Below, one piece after another: positions 36,658-53,113 of a stretch of DNA of 64,000 nt. The first letter of the stretch is position 1, and each line of letters starts with the position of its first letter. Under the pieces are notes generated by a model that saw nothing but the letters and a program-made list of their open reading frames with translations, did no database searches and was not told where the DNA came from. The stretch comes from an uncultured beta proteobacterium. Lineage in GTDB: Bacteria > Pseudomonadota > Gammaproteobacteria > Burkholderiales > Burkholderiaceae_E. Both the position numbers and the translations under genes were made by a program. The stretch covers positions 1 to 64,000 of the forward strand of contig CAIZNI010000022.1 of the NCBI GenBank assembly GCA_903934295.1, written 5' to 3'.

Positions 36658-37539
36658 TCAGGCCGCCCCGCCGGCGCGCAGCGCGAATGCGCTCACCATC
36701 ATGCCGGCCACGAACAGCGGAACGCCGAAGCCGCTGTAGGGCAGGGCGCGGCGCGACGGCGCGGCAACGAACCAGCGCATCATCGCCAGCTGCGCCAGCA
36801 GCAGCCCGGTCACCGCCAGCGCGTGCCAGGGCTGGGCCCAGGCCAGCAGCAGCGCCACCACGCCAACCTGCGGCACCGCCATGGTCCAGCACGCGACGCG
36901 GGCCGCACGGTCGATGCCGAGTTGCACCGGCAGCGAGCGCACGCCCATCTGCCGGTCGCCTTCGACCGCCTTGAAATCATTCAGGGTCATGATGCCGTGG
37001 GCGCCCAGGCTGTAGAGCCCGGCCAGCGCCAGCGAGCGCGCATCGGGCATCGCACCGCCCGCCATGACGGCCGCACCGGTCACCCAGGCCAGCCCCTCGT
37101 AACAGAGACCGCAGGCCGCATTGCCCCACCAGCCGTTTTCCTTCAGGCGCACCGGCGGGGCGCTGTAGGCCCAGGCCAACACGAGTCCGGCGATCGCCGC
37201 ACCGAAACCCCAGGGCCCCAGCAGACTGGCCACCGCCATCGACAGCGCGGTCCAGGCCACCGCGATGTAGAGCCCCCAGCGGCCCGGCATCCGGCCCGAC
37301 GGAATCGGCCGGCCGGGCTCATTGATCGCATCGACATGCCGGTCGAACCAGTCGTTGACCGCCTGACTGGTCGCGCACACCAGCGGCCCGGCCAGCAGAA
37401 TGCCCAGCAGCACCACCGGCCAAAGCTCGCGCGGCGACACGCCGGAGGCCACTACACCGCAAGTGAACGCCCACATTGGCGGAAACCAGGTGATCGGCTT
37501 GAGCAGCTCCGCGACAGTAGAAAGGGCAGGACGATCCAT
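36658..37539 (-). CDS. bchG: bacteriochlorophyll synthase BchG
   Basis: A 293-aa UbiA-superfamily membrane prenyltransferase that esterifies bacteriochlorophyllide a. The N-terminal LLKPITWFPPMWAF is the BchG signature, the first Asp-rich motif is NDWFDRHVDAINEPGRPIPSG near 63, and a second, DFKAVEGDRQMG, is near 188. About eight transmembrane segments are visible. The ATG is only 8 nt from the end of the TGT-N12-ACA operator, so its mRNA leader must be very short. It is divergent from crtI. Confidence 0.95.
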   Translation of the reverse strand: MDRPALSTVAELLKPITWFPPMWAFTCGVVASGVSPRELWPVVLLGILLAGPLVCATSQAVNDWFDRHVDAINEPGRPIPSGRMPGRWGLYIAVAWTALSMAVASLLGPWGFGAAIAGLVLAWAYSAPPVRLKENGWWGNAACGLCYEGLAWVTGAAVMAGGAMPDARSLALAGLYSLGAHGIMTLNDFKAVEGDRQMGVRSLPVQLGIDRAARVACWTMAVPQVGVVALLLAWAQPWHALAVTGLLLAQLAMMRWFVAAPSRRALPYSGFGVPLFVAGMMVSAFALRAGGAA

Positions 37540-37545
37540 TTGAGT

Positions 37546-37574
37546 AGTGTGCTGCTGACACTACAAAGCGTCAA
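37546..37574 (-). promoter_or_regulatory. candidate bchG promoter overlapping the PpsR operator
   Basis: Read on the minus strand, TTGACG (37574-37569) is followed by a 17-nt spacer and CACACT (37551-37546), a good -35 with a weak -10. The TGT-N12-ACA operator fills the spacer. Transcription would begin next to the bchG ATG, so the mRNA would be nearly leaderless. Confidence 0.4.
37548..37565. promoter_or_regulatory. PpsR/CrtJ operator between bchG and crtI
   Basis: TGTGCTGCTGACACTACA has the exact TGT-N12-ACA form that PpsR/CrtJ repressors recognise upstream of bch, crt and puc genes. It lies in the 77-nt gap between the divergent bchG and crtI genes, where one bound repressor could control both. 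The ppsR gene itself is 4 kb away. Confidence 0.75.
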
Positions 37575-37616
37575 CTATGATTTACACTTGGTGGTGCCGC
37601 TCTGGGAGAAACATCG

Positions 37617-39176
37617 ATGCCGACCCTCAAACCCTACCTGTCATTCGATACCGAGGCCCCATCGGCGCCCGCCGTGTCGCAACACCGTGAGCGTCCCCAT
37701 GCGGTCGTGATCGGCAGCGGTTTCGGCGGACTGGCCGCGGCGATCCGGCTGGGCGCGCGCGGCTGGCGGGTGACGGTGCTGGAAAAGCTCGACGGGCCGG
37801 GCGGTCGCGCCTATGTGCACCGGCGCGACGGCTTCACCTTCGATGCCGGTCCGACGATCATCACCGCCCCCTTCCTGTTCGACGAACTGTGGGCCCTGTG
37901 CGGCAAGCGCCGCGAGGACGATGTCGAGCTGCGGGCGATGGACCCCTTCTACCGGATCCGCTTTCACGACGGCTCCTGGTTCGACTACTGCGGCGACGCC
38001 GAGCGCATGAAGGCCGAGGTCGCGCGCTTTTGCCCCGCCGATGTCGCCGGCTACGAACGCTTCATGGTCGAGGCCGAGAAGTGCTACCGGCTGGGCTTCG
38101 AGGGCATGAGCACCAAGGCGTTCGAGACCGTCGGCGACCTGCTGGGCGCGGTGCCCTCGATGGTGCGCATGCGCGCCTGGGACAGCATCTACCAGCTGGC
38201 CGCGCGCCACCTGACGGACCCGAAACTGCGCATCGTCTTCAGCTTTCACCCGCTGCTGATCGGCGGCAACCCGTTCTCGGTCACCAGCGCCTACAGCCTG
38301 ATCGCCTCGCTGGAGCGCCGCTACGGCGTCCACTGGGCGATGGGCGGCACCGGCGCGCTGGTGCGCGGCCTGGTCGGACTGCTGCAGGGTCAGGGCACGC
38401 CGGTGCGCTGCAACGCCGAGGTCCGCCGGATCCGCGTTACCGAGGGGCGCGCCAGCGGTGTCGAACTGGCCGACGGCGAAGTGATCGACGCCGACATCGT
38501 GGTCTCCAATGCCGACGCCGCCTGGACCTACCGCCATCTGGTCGAACCCCAGCATCGCCGGGTCTGGACCGACGCCAAGATCGAGCGCGGGCGCTACTCG
38601 ATGAGCCTGTTCGTCTGGTACTTCGGCACACGCCGCCAGTATCACGACGTGCCCCATCACATGCTGCTGCTGGGCCCGCGCTACCGCGAACTGCTCACCG
38701 ACATCTTCAAGCGCAAGAAGCTCGCCGACGATTTCAGTCTGTACCTGCATCGGCCCACCGCCACCGATCCGGCGCTCGCACCACCCGGATGCGACACTTT
38801 CTATGTGCTGTCGCCGGTGCCGCACCTGGACAGCGGCACCGACTGGGCGGCGCGCGGCGAGGCCTATCGGGACGCGATCGCCGAGGCCCTCGAGGCCACC
38901 GTGCTGCCGGGGCTGCGCCAGGAGATCGTCACCTCCTTCTTCACCACGCCGCAGGATTTCCAGGACCGGCTGCTGTCCTACAAGGGCGCCGCCTTCGGGC
39001 TGGAGCCGCTGCTGCTGCAAAGCGCCTGGTTCCGACCGCACAACCGCAGCGAGGATGTGCCGGGCCTGTACATGGTGGGCGCGGGCAATCACCCCGGCGC
39101 GGGCGTGCCCGGCGTGCTGTCCTCGGCCAAGGCCCTCGAATCGGTCTTGCCCGACGCCGCGACGCTGCGCCGCTGA
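37617..39176 (+). CDS. crtI: phytoene desaturase CrtI
   Basis: A 519-aa FAD-dependent desaturase that introduces three or four double bonds into phytoene to give neurosporene or lycopene. The dinucleotide-binding motif VIGSGFGGLAAAIRLGARGW is at about residues 31-50 with GPGGRAY near 61, and the C-terminal carotenoid-binding signature GLYMVGAGNHPGAGVPGVLSSAKA is near 482. GGGAG lies before the ATG. It is monocistronic: divergent from bchG and convergent with crtD, so it is separate from crtB in this organism's layout. Confidence 0.95.
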   Translation: MPTLKPYLSFDTEAPSAPAVSQHRERPHAVVIGSGFGGLAAAIRLGARGWRVTVLEKLDGPGGRAYVHRRDGFTFDAGPTIITAPFLFDELWALCGKRREDDVELRAMDPFYRIRFHDGSWFDYCGDAERMKAEVARFCPADVAGYERFMVEAEKCYRLGFEGMSTKAFETVGDLLGAVPSMVRMRAWDSIYQLAARHLTDPKLRIVFSFHPLLIGGNPFSVTSAYSLIASLERRYGVHWAMGGTGALVRGLVGLLQGQGTPVRCNAEVRRIRVTEGRASGVELADGEVIDADIVVSNADAAWTYRHLVEPQHRRVWTDAKIERGRYSMSLFVWYFGTRRQYHDVPHHMLLLGPRYRELLTDIFKRKKLADDFSLYLHRPTATDPALAPPGCDTFYVLSPVPHLDSGTDWAARGEAYRDAIAEALEATVLPGLRQEIVTSFFTTPQDFQDRLLSYKGAAFGLEPLLLQSAWFRPHNRSEDVPGLYMVGAGNHPGAGVPGVLSSAKALESVLPDAATLRR

Positions 39177-39210
39177 CCGCACCGCGCCGCGAGAGACCCG
39201 TCCCCCAGGG

Positions 39211-39294
39211 CGCCGGTACATCGCCCGAGAGGCGGACGCGCCGGTACATCGCACGAGACGCGGGCGCGCCGGGACGCCGCCCGAGAGGCGGACG
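39211..39294. repeat. three 28-bp tandem repeats between crtI and crtD
   Basis: Three adjacent 28-nt units (39211, 39239, 39267) follow the pattern CGCCGGTACATCGCCCGAGA + GGCGGACG, with a degraded fourth unit after them. They occupy the 142-nt gap between the convergent crtI and crtD genes. There are no spacers, so this is a minisatellite and not a CRISPR. Confidence 0.85.
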
Positions 39295-39318
39295 CGCAGA
39301 CGCCGCGACGTCGCCCGC

Positions 39319-40884
39319 TCAGCCCTGGACGGGCGCCCTGGCAATCACCACCCGCGAGCGCCGCCCCGCCCCGCCGAGCTGCGCGACCAGGCTGGCCGCC
39401 GCCATCCGGCCCGACAGCGCGGCCATCGGCACGCCGGGCCCGGGGTGCGCGCTGCCACCGGCCAGCCACAGCCCCGGCACCGCGCTGCGCGAGGACGGCC
39501 GGGTGAGCGAGGCCATCCAGCCGTGCGACGCGCGTCCGTACAGCGCACCACCGGTGGCCGGAAAGAGACCCTCGAAGTCGGCCGGCGTGGTGATCACCGA
39601 TGCGCCACCGGCCCGGTCGACCGACAGGCCGCAACGCGCCAGCAGCGCAAAGGCCCGGTCCTCGCAGCCAGCGACCTCGTCGGCACCAAACGCCCGCGCG
39701 TCGCCCAGCGCCGGCGCATTGACCAGGCACAAGAGACGTTCCGGCGCGCCCGGCGCACCCTCGTCACCGCGGTCCTGGGCGCAGACATAGACCGTCGGCC
39801 GGGCTGGCAGCCGGCCATGGGTGAACACGTCGCGAAACTCCGACGCATAGTCGTTGTCGAAAAAAACATTGTGGCGCACCAGCGGAAAACCGCCCGTCTG
39901 CGCCCTGAGCGACCAGGTCAGCGCCGACAGCGATCGCTGCGCGCGCGGCATCGCCCTGACGGCCCCTCGCGCCGGCGCGCCGAGCAGTCCGCCCGCCAGT
40001 GCGGCGACATCCCCGTTGAACACCACCGAATCCGCCTCGATCCGCTCGCCATCGGCCAGCACCACGCCCCGAACCCGACCGCCCTCGACCACGATCCGCT
40101 CGCAGTGCGCGCCGCAACGGATCGTGGCGCCATGACGCTGCGCCAGCCTGGCCAACGCGCGCGCCAGTTCGATCATGCCGCCTTCCACCGACCACACGCC
40201 GTCCATCTCGACCTGGGCGATCAGCATCAGGGTCGCCGGCGCCTCGAAGGGCGATGAGCCGCAATAGGTGGCGTAACGGCCAAAGAGCTGCTGCAGTCGG
40301 GGATCTTCGAAATGCGGCGCAAGGGCGCGCCAGAGGTCGCGAAACGGCCCCAGCCGCCACAGCACCGACAGGCCGCGCAGACCCAGATCCCGGGAGATGC
40401 CCAGCGGGCTCGGTCGCGAGGAGCGGATGTAGGGTCCCTCGAGGGTCTGGTAGACCTGATGCGCCTGGGCGCAGAAGCCCAGAAACCGCCGTGCCTGCGC
40501 GGCCCCGGCGAACTCGCCGATCGCCTGCGCCGACTGCGCCGCGTCGGCGAACAGATCGAGCCGCCCGCCCTCGCCCCAGGCGTGACGGGCCAGCACCGAC
40601 AGCGGCGCCAGCCGAAGCTCGTCTGCCAACGCCACACCCGCATCGTCGAACAGCGAATCGAACACCCAGCGCATGGTGAAGACAGTGGGGCCGCTGTCCA
40701 CCGGAGCGCCGCCCGCCAGCACCTGGCGCAGCTTGCCGCCCGGCTGCGCGGCGCGTTCGAGCAAGGTGACCGCCAGCCCGCGCCGGGCGAGATCGACCGC
40801 CGCGCTCAGGCCGGCAATACCGCCGCCCACCACCACCACGCGATGGTCAGCCAAGCGCGCGACCCTTCCAGGAACCCTGCGCAT
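39319..40884 (-). CDS. crtD: methoxyneurosporene/hydroxyneurosporene desaturase CrtD
   Basis: A 521-aa CrtI-family desaturase acting on the 3,4 bond of hydroxylated or methoxylated carotenoids. The FAD motif VVVVGGGIAGLSAAVDLARRG is near residues 16-36, followed by PGGKLRQV, and the C-terminal block GLWLAGGSAHPGPGVPMAALSGRMAA is near 478. It is more divergent than CrtI in the middle part, as usual. The chosen ATG overlaps crtA by 38 nt; a TTG just upstream of the FAD motif (overlapping the crtA stop by a few bases) is a possible alternative start. Confidence 0.92.
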   Translation of the reverse strand: MRRVPGRVARLADHRVVVVGGGIAGLSAAVDLARRGLAVTLLERAAQPGGKLRQVLAGGAPVDSGPTVFTMRWVFDSLFDDAGVALADELRLAPLSVLARHAWGEGGRLDLFADAAQSAQAIGEFAGAAQARRFLGFCAQAHQVYQTLEGPYIRSSRPSPLGISRDLGLRGLSVLWRLGPFRDLWRALAPHFEDPRLQQLFGRYATYCGSSPFEAPATLMLIAQVEMDGVWSVEGGMIELARALARLAQRHGATIRCGAHCERIVVEGGRVRGVVLADGERIEADSVVFNGDVAALAGGLLGAPARGAVRAMPRAQRSLSALTWSLRAQTGGFPLVRHNVFFDNDYASEFRDVFTHGRLPARPTVYVCAQDRGDEGAPGAPERLLCLVNAPALGDARAFGADEVAGCEDRAFALLARCGLSVDRAGGASVITTPADFEGLFPATGGALYGRASHGWMASLTRPSSRSAVPGLWLAGGSAHPGPGVPMAALSGRMAAASLVAQLGGAGRRSRVVIARAPVQG

Positions 40885-41566
40885 CGTACGGAACGAAACG
40901 CACGAACATCGATTCGGCAAAGAAGCCGCCACCCGCGGCCGCCTCGATCGCCGCCCGATGTGCGCCCGTGCGGGCATACGCATCCATCGACGCGGCATCG
41001 TCCCAGATGCTGAAGGTGGCCTGGCGCAGCAAGGGCGCCTCGCCCACGCCGGCCGCCAGCCGGCAGCCCTGCGCCAGGGCCAGCGAGCGCTGCGCCGCCG
41101 GCTGCATGCGCCAGAACGCCCATGCCCGGGACGGGCGGATCGAGGCGCGGGTCAGCGATGCGATCGGCCCGGCCTGGGGCGCCGGCGCGACCACCGCCAA
41201 ACGCGTGCCCGACCAGGACCCGCGGCTGGAGAACGCCCGCAGCTTGACGCTGAAGCAATCGATTGCCCGATCCCGCCAGGCTTGCAGGGCGCCACCCGGC
41301 GCGGTGAAGCGATCGGCGCCGGCCGCGTCCTGGAACACACAAAAGAGCGCCTGGATCGACGCGCTGGGCCGCAGCCCGAAACCGCCCTCGAAGCCGCTGC
41401 CCATTACCTTGACGAATCGCAGGCCGGGCACGCCGCGCAGCGCGCGCGCACCGAGCACGATGCGCGACCACCCCCACAGGCGCGAGGCCGGCGCGATGTC
41501 GACCAGGACCAGGACCACCACCTCACCCGCCGCAACGGGGGGATCGGACGACATCGCCAGGCCCAT
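40847..41566 (-). CDS. crtA: spheroidene monooxygenase CrtA
   Basis: A 239-aa enzyme that adds the 2-keto group to spheroidene and spirilloxanthin-pathway carotenoids in the presence of oxygen. The N-terminal VVLVLVDIAPASRLWGWSRIVLG and GLRFVKVMGSGFEGGFGLRPS near residue 50 are the CrtA signature blocks; FSIWDDAASMDAYAR near 185 is also typical. It lies 17 nt after the ppsR stop and overlaps crtD, so it is probably expressed together with them. Confidence 0.92.
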   Translation of the reverse strand: MGLAMSSDPPVAAGEVVVLVLVDIAPASRLWGWSRIVLGARALRGVPGLRFVKVMGSGFEGGFGLRPSASIQALFCVFQDAAGADRFTAPGGALQAWRDRAIDCFSVKLRAFSSRGSWSGTRLAVVAPAPQAGPIASLTRASIRPSRAWAFWRMQPAAQRSLALAQGCRLAAGVGEAPLLRQATFSIWDDAASMDAYARTGAHRAAIEAAAGGGFFAESMFVRFVPYDAQGSWKGRALG

Positions 41567-41583
41567 CGCCGATCAGTGGCGCC

Positions 41584-42996
41584 TTATTGGAAGCCTTCGG
41601 CGGGATGCTCGCCGAGACCGTAGCGGCGCAGCTTGACATACAGGCTCTGGCGCGACAGCCCGAGCATCTCGGCAGCGGCCGCTCGGTTGTCGCGGGTGAG
41701 CTGGAGCGCCGCCTCGATGCACAGCTGCTCGATCAGGTCGCTGGTTTCGCCGACGATTTCCTTGAGCGGAACCCGACCCACCAGTTCGGTGAGCTGCTCG
41801 ACGGTACGCGACATGCCGTGCGGACGACGGCCCTCGGCCGGCAGACGCCGATCGATGTCGCGCATGGTGAAGCCCAGGCAAGGATGTTCGCCACCGGGCA
41901 CCGACGCCGCCGAGATCTCGACCGCCGTCTCGGAACCGACACGGCCCCGGATGACGGTCGGGAACAGCCGCACCGATTCGTTTTGCCGCAGGTTGGCGAT
42001 CAGGACCCCCAGATCGACACCGGAACGTCCCAGCCAGCGGTCGAGCGACTCGCCCAGCACCTGCTCGGCGGACTCCATCTGCGCCATCCGCGCGAAGCTG
42101 GCATTTGCGTACAGGATCCGGCCGCCGGGGTCGGTGACCACCAGCGCATCGGGCGCACGCTCGACCGCCGCGAACAGCGTCCGGCGCACCGGGGCGTCCG
42201 CATCGCTGCCCTCGACCGCCAGCGGCGCGCAGCGCACCAGATACAGCGATCCGCCGTCCTGGCGAAAAATGGACGCCGACACCGTCAGGTCAAACTTGCC
42301 GCAGACCAGACGCAGGGGCGGGCCTTCGGAATTGGGCGCACCGCGCACGGTTTCCAGCATGGACAGCAGGGCCGTCCGGTCGGCGGCGTCAAAACAGTCG
42401 CCCACCGCGCGCCCGACGATGCGCTTGATCGGCTCGGCAAAGACCCGCCCCGCCGCCGGATTGGCTTCCACCACCTTCAGCGTGCGCACATCGACGATCA
42501 GCACCGCCTCGGAGATCGAGTGGAACAGGGTCCGATAACGCGACTCCATCTGGCGCAGGCGCAGATAGTCGCGCTCCATCGATTGCTGCGCGGCGATCAG
42601 GCGCTGCTGGATCGACGCGATCTGACGCAGGTCGCGACCGATCGCCACCACCATGCCGGCCGCACCGGTCGGGATGGTCGAATACATCAGGGGCACGTCC
42701 GGCCCCTGGGACGACGGGTGATTGATGTGGCGCCACTTCGGCGCGGTGGTTGCGCCAGGCGTCTCGAGCAGCGCCTGAACCTTGGTCCGGCTTTCGACGG
42801 TGACGGTATCGGCCCAACGGCGGCCAACCCAGTCGGCGCTGCCCAGACCGGCGAGTTCGTCGCTGGCGATCGAGACATCGCGGATCACCCCGTCGGCATC
42901 GACCAGCAGCGCCACATCGGCGGCCGCAGCGATCAGCGAAGCAGTGTCCGCCGGCCGAAGTGCCGAAAGTGAGTGCAATGAGGTGGTTTGGTTCAC
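41584..42996 (-). CDS. ppsR: photosynthesis repressor PpsR (CrtJ)
   Basis: A 470-aa aerobic repressor of bch, crt and puc genes. It has an N-terminal PAS region, a Q-linker, two further PAS domains (about residues 160-265 and 280-375) and a C-terminal Fis-type helix-turn-helix (AAAEMLGLSRQSLYVKLRRYGL). Five Cys are present; the one preceding the HTH, in IEQLCIEAAL, is residue 426, near the redox-active Cys of Rhodobacter PpsR/CrtJ. GTG at 42996 is chosen because no suitable ATG exists and the length then equals the family's. It lies 76 nt after aerR. Confidence 0.94.
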   Translation of the reverse strand: MNQTTSLHSLSALRPADTASLIAAAADVALLVDADGVIRDVSIASDELAGLGSADWVGRRWADTVTVESRTKVQALLETPGATTAPKWRHINHPSSQGPDVPLMYSTIPTGAAGMVVAIGRDLRQIASIQQRLIAAQQSMERDYLRLRQMESRYRTLFHSISEAVLIVDVRTLKVVEANPAAGRVFAEPIKRIVGRAVGDCFDAADRTALLSMLETVRGAPNSEGPPLRLVCGKFDLTVSASIFRQDGGSLYLVRCAPLAVEGSDADAPVRRTLFAAVERAPDALVVTDPGGRILYANASFARMAQMESAEQVLGESLDRWLGRSGVDLGVLIANLRQNESVRLFPTVIRGRVGSETAVEISAASVPGGEHPCLGFTMRDIDRRLPAEGRRPHGMSRTVEQLTELVGRVPLKEIVGETSDLIEQLCIEAALQLTRDNRAAAAEMLGLSRQSLYVKLRRYGLGEHPAEGFQ

Positions 42997-43072
42997 GGGG
43001 GCTACTATGGTGAGGGTCGCACGAGCGGCAAAGCCGCACACGACTGCAGGGGCGGCATCGTGCCGGCTTGGA

Positions 43073-43960
43073 CTAACAGAGGACGCCGCGCGCGCCGACG
43101 AACGAATCGGCGGCCGACACCGCTTCGCGCGCATCCTGGGCGCTGAAATCGGCTCCCAGGTGCGCGAGCAGTTCGGGTTGAAGCAACAGAAGCGGCCCAC
43201 CCACCATGATGCCCACGGAGGGGTTCGAGGACACCTGCCTGAGATCAACAATCACCGAAGTGAGTGCGTCGATCTGCGTCTCGGTGCCGATCGACAGGCC
43301 GATCAGGTCGAACCAGCCGGTGCGCGCCGTCTCCAGCAACTCGCGGGCGCTGGCGGCCGGATCGGCCCAGACTTCCCAGCCCGCGCGGCGAAAGAACTCG
43401 GCCACCATCAGGGCGCCCAGCGTGTGCTGCGAATTCGGGGGTACCACCATCATCAACCGGCGCGGGCCATCGGGCCGCTCCTGCTGGGTCTTGGGCAGCT
43501 GCGGACCGAGATCGAACACCAGATTCTGCAGGCGCCAGAGCCCGAGGGTCACCTGGGCGAAGTCGCAGGCGTCGATCTCCCAGAGCACACCGAGGCGACG
43601 GGCCGCCGGTTCGATCAGTTCCAGATAGACGTGTTCGAGCGCCACGCCACGGCGGCGCAGACGCTCGACGAAATCCACCAGCGCCTCGACATCGTCGGCC
43701 AACAGCAGCGAACAGAAGGCTTCGACTTCCTCGAGCGCGGGCACGGCGTCGGCGCGGTCGGTGTAGACATCCGGATCGGCGTCGGCCAGCCGATGCACCA
43801 GCATCAGGCGCGGCACGATCTCGGTTTCTATGGTGCGCTGCAGCCACTCACGGGAACCCCGAATGACCGAACTGTCGGACTGATAAGGTTCCGATCCCGG
43901 CTGCGCCGTCGTCCGCGATGACCTCTCGGCCCCGGACCCATCCTCTGTCGACCGTTCCAT
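43073..43960 (-). CDS. aerR: B12-binding antirepressor AerR/PpaA
   Basis: A 295-aa regulator. After a polar, Ser-rich N-terminus comes a helical region (about 80-150: LEEVEAFCSLLLADDVEALVDF then EHVYLELIEPAARRLGVLWE) of the B12-binding cap type. It leads to a Rossmann-like B12-binding domain beginning RLMMVVPPNSQHTLGALMVAEFFRRAG near 168 and GLSIGTETQIDAL near 222. In Rhodobacter, AerR/PpaA binds cobalamin, responds to light and counters CrtJ/PpsR. Its position just before ppsR and divergent from bchF fits that role. The ATG at 43960 is the only suitable start. Confidence 0.9.
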   Translation of the reverse strand: MERSTEDGSGAERSSRTTAQPGSEPYQSDSSVIRGSREWLQRTIETEIVPRLMLVHRLADADPDVYTDRADAVPALEEVEAFCSLLLADDVEALVDFVERLRRRGVALEHVYLELIEPAARRLGVLWEIDACDFAQVTLGLWRLQNLVFDLGPQLPKTQQERPDGPRRLMMVVPPNSQHTLGALMVAEFFRRAGWEVWADPAASARELLETARTGWFDLIGLSIGTETQIDALTSVIVDLRQVSSNPSVGIMVGGPLLLLQPELLAHLGADFSAQDAREAVSAADSFVGARGVLC

Positions 43961-44109
43961 GCGCGCTACCTCGGGGTGGTGGGTTCGAGCCTTCGCGACG
44001 ACGCTTCATCGTCCGGTCGCGATCATGGTGATTCGGCTGACTTTTCCGATCGACGGGCCTCGCGCGCAGCGATCGAAGTGGACGACCTCAGGGCAGTGAG
44101 CCCCATTTC

Positions 44110-44206
44110 CTGACACCGACGAGTGTCTCAGGCGCTTTCCTTGACTGTCAAGACGAGCCCTGACACCGAGGATCAAGCCGAAGATTAGTGTCAGAATTTT
44201 GTTACG
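44110..44206. promoter_or_regulatory. cluster of GTGTCAG/CTGACAC half-sites (candidate PpsR/AerR operator region)
   Basis: Half-sites CTGACAC at 44110 and 44160, GTGTC at 44123, TTGACTGTCAA at 44141, and GTGTCAG at 44188 lie between aerR and bchF. TGTCAGAATTTTGTTACG (44189-44206) is one base short of the TGT-N12-ACA consensus, and CTGACAC/GTGTCAG form an inverted repeat across 44160-44194. The region separates two divergent photosynthesis operons, so PpsR/CrtJ binding is expected, though no perfect site is present. Confidence 0.5.
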
Positions 44207-44210
44207 TCAA
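44182..44210 (-). promoter_or_regulatory. candidate aerR-ppsR-crtAD promoter
   Basis: On the minus strand, TTGACG (44210-44205), a 17-nt spacer and TAATCT (44187-44182) form a plausible sigma70-type promoter. The near-consensus PpsR motif fills the spacer, the same geometry as at bchG. The leader to aerR would be about 220 nt. Confidence 0.4.
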
Positions 44211-44216
44211 GCTAGA

Positions 44217-46074
<1,858 letters not shown>

Positions 46075-46086
46075 TCGCGCCGCACC

Positions 46087-52398
<6,312 letters not shown>

Positions 52399-52411
52399 GG
52401 ATCGCGCACCC

Positions 52412-53113
52412 ATGACCCAGATCAGCTATCAGCAGCGGCGCGGCCAGATCGAGACCTACTTCGACCGGACCGCGGTGCAGGCGTGGGCACGGCTCACCTC
52501 CGACGCACCGGTCGGGCGCATCCGCGCCACGGTGCGGGCCGGTCGCGACCGCATGCGGGCGACCCTGCTCGACTGGCTGCCCGCCGACCTGAGCGGGTGC
52601 CGGATCCTGGACGCCGGCTGCGGCACCGGCGCGCTGGCGGTGGAAGCCGCCCGGCGCGGCGCCGAGGTGCTCGCCATCGACCTCTCGCCCACGCTGGTGG
52701 ACCTGGCGCGCGATCGCCTGCCCGCCGACCTGGGCAGCGGACGCATCGATTTCCGTTCGGGCGACATGCTCGATGCCGCGCTCGGCTCCTTCGATCATGT
52801 GGTGGGCATGGATTCGCTGATCCACTACGAGCCCGCCGATGTGGTGCGCTCGCTGTCGGCGCTGGCCCCCCGCGTCAGCGGCTCGATGCTGTTCACCTTC
52901 GCACCGCGCACCCCGCTGCTGGCGATCATGCACACCGTCGGACGCGCGTTTCCGCGCGCCGACCGCGCACCCTCGATCGTGCCGGTTGGCGAGCAGTCGC
53001 TGCGCAACGCACTCGCCGGCGCACCCGCCCTGAACGGCTGGCAGCAGGGCCGCAGCCAGCGGATCGCGAGCGGCTTCTACACCTCGCAGGCCATGGAGCT
53101 CGTTCGCCAATGA
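52412..53113 (+). CDS. bchM: Mg-protoporphyrin IX methyltransferase BchM
   Basis: A 233-aa SAM-dependent O-methyltransferase that esterifies the C13 propionate of Mg-protoporphyrin. The SAM motif RILDAGCGTGALAVEAARRGAEV is at about residues 63-85, preceded by the BchM-typical YFDRTAVQAWARLTSDAPVGRIRATVRAGRDRMR. An alternative TTG start 21 nt upstream lies inside bchL; ATG at 52412 with TGAGGA upstream is preferred. Stop overlaps lhaA by 4 nt (ATGA). Confidence 0.95.
   Translation: MTQISYQQRRGQIETYFDRTAVQAWARLTSDAPVGRIRATVRAGRDRMRATLLDWLPADLSGCRILDAGCGTGALAVEAARRGAEVLAIDLSPTLVDLARDRLPADLGSGRIDFRSGDMLDAALGSFDHVVGMDSLIHYEPADVVRSLSALAPRVSGSMLFTFAPRTPLLAIMHTVGRAFPRADRAPSIVPVGEQSLRNALAGAPALNGWQQGRSQRIASGFYTSQAMELVRQ

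Noticed and set aside
39211-39318. 28-bp repeat array as a CRISPR
   Set aside because: The units abut directly with no unique spacers and no cas genes are nearby.
44146-44165. TGTCA-N10-TGACA inverted repeat as a PpsR site
   Set aside because: The half-sites are two bases further apart than the TGT-N12-ACA consensus, so it is counted only as part of the half-site cluster.
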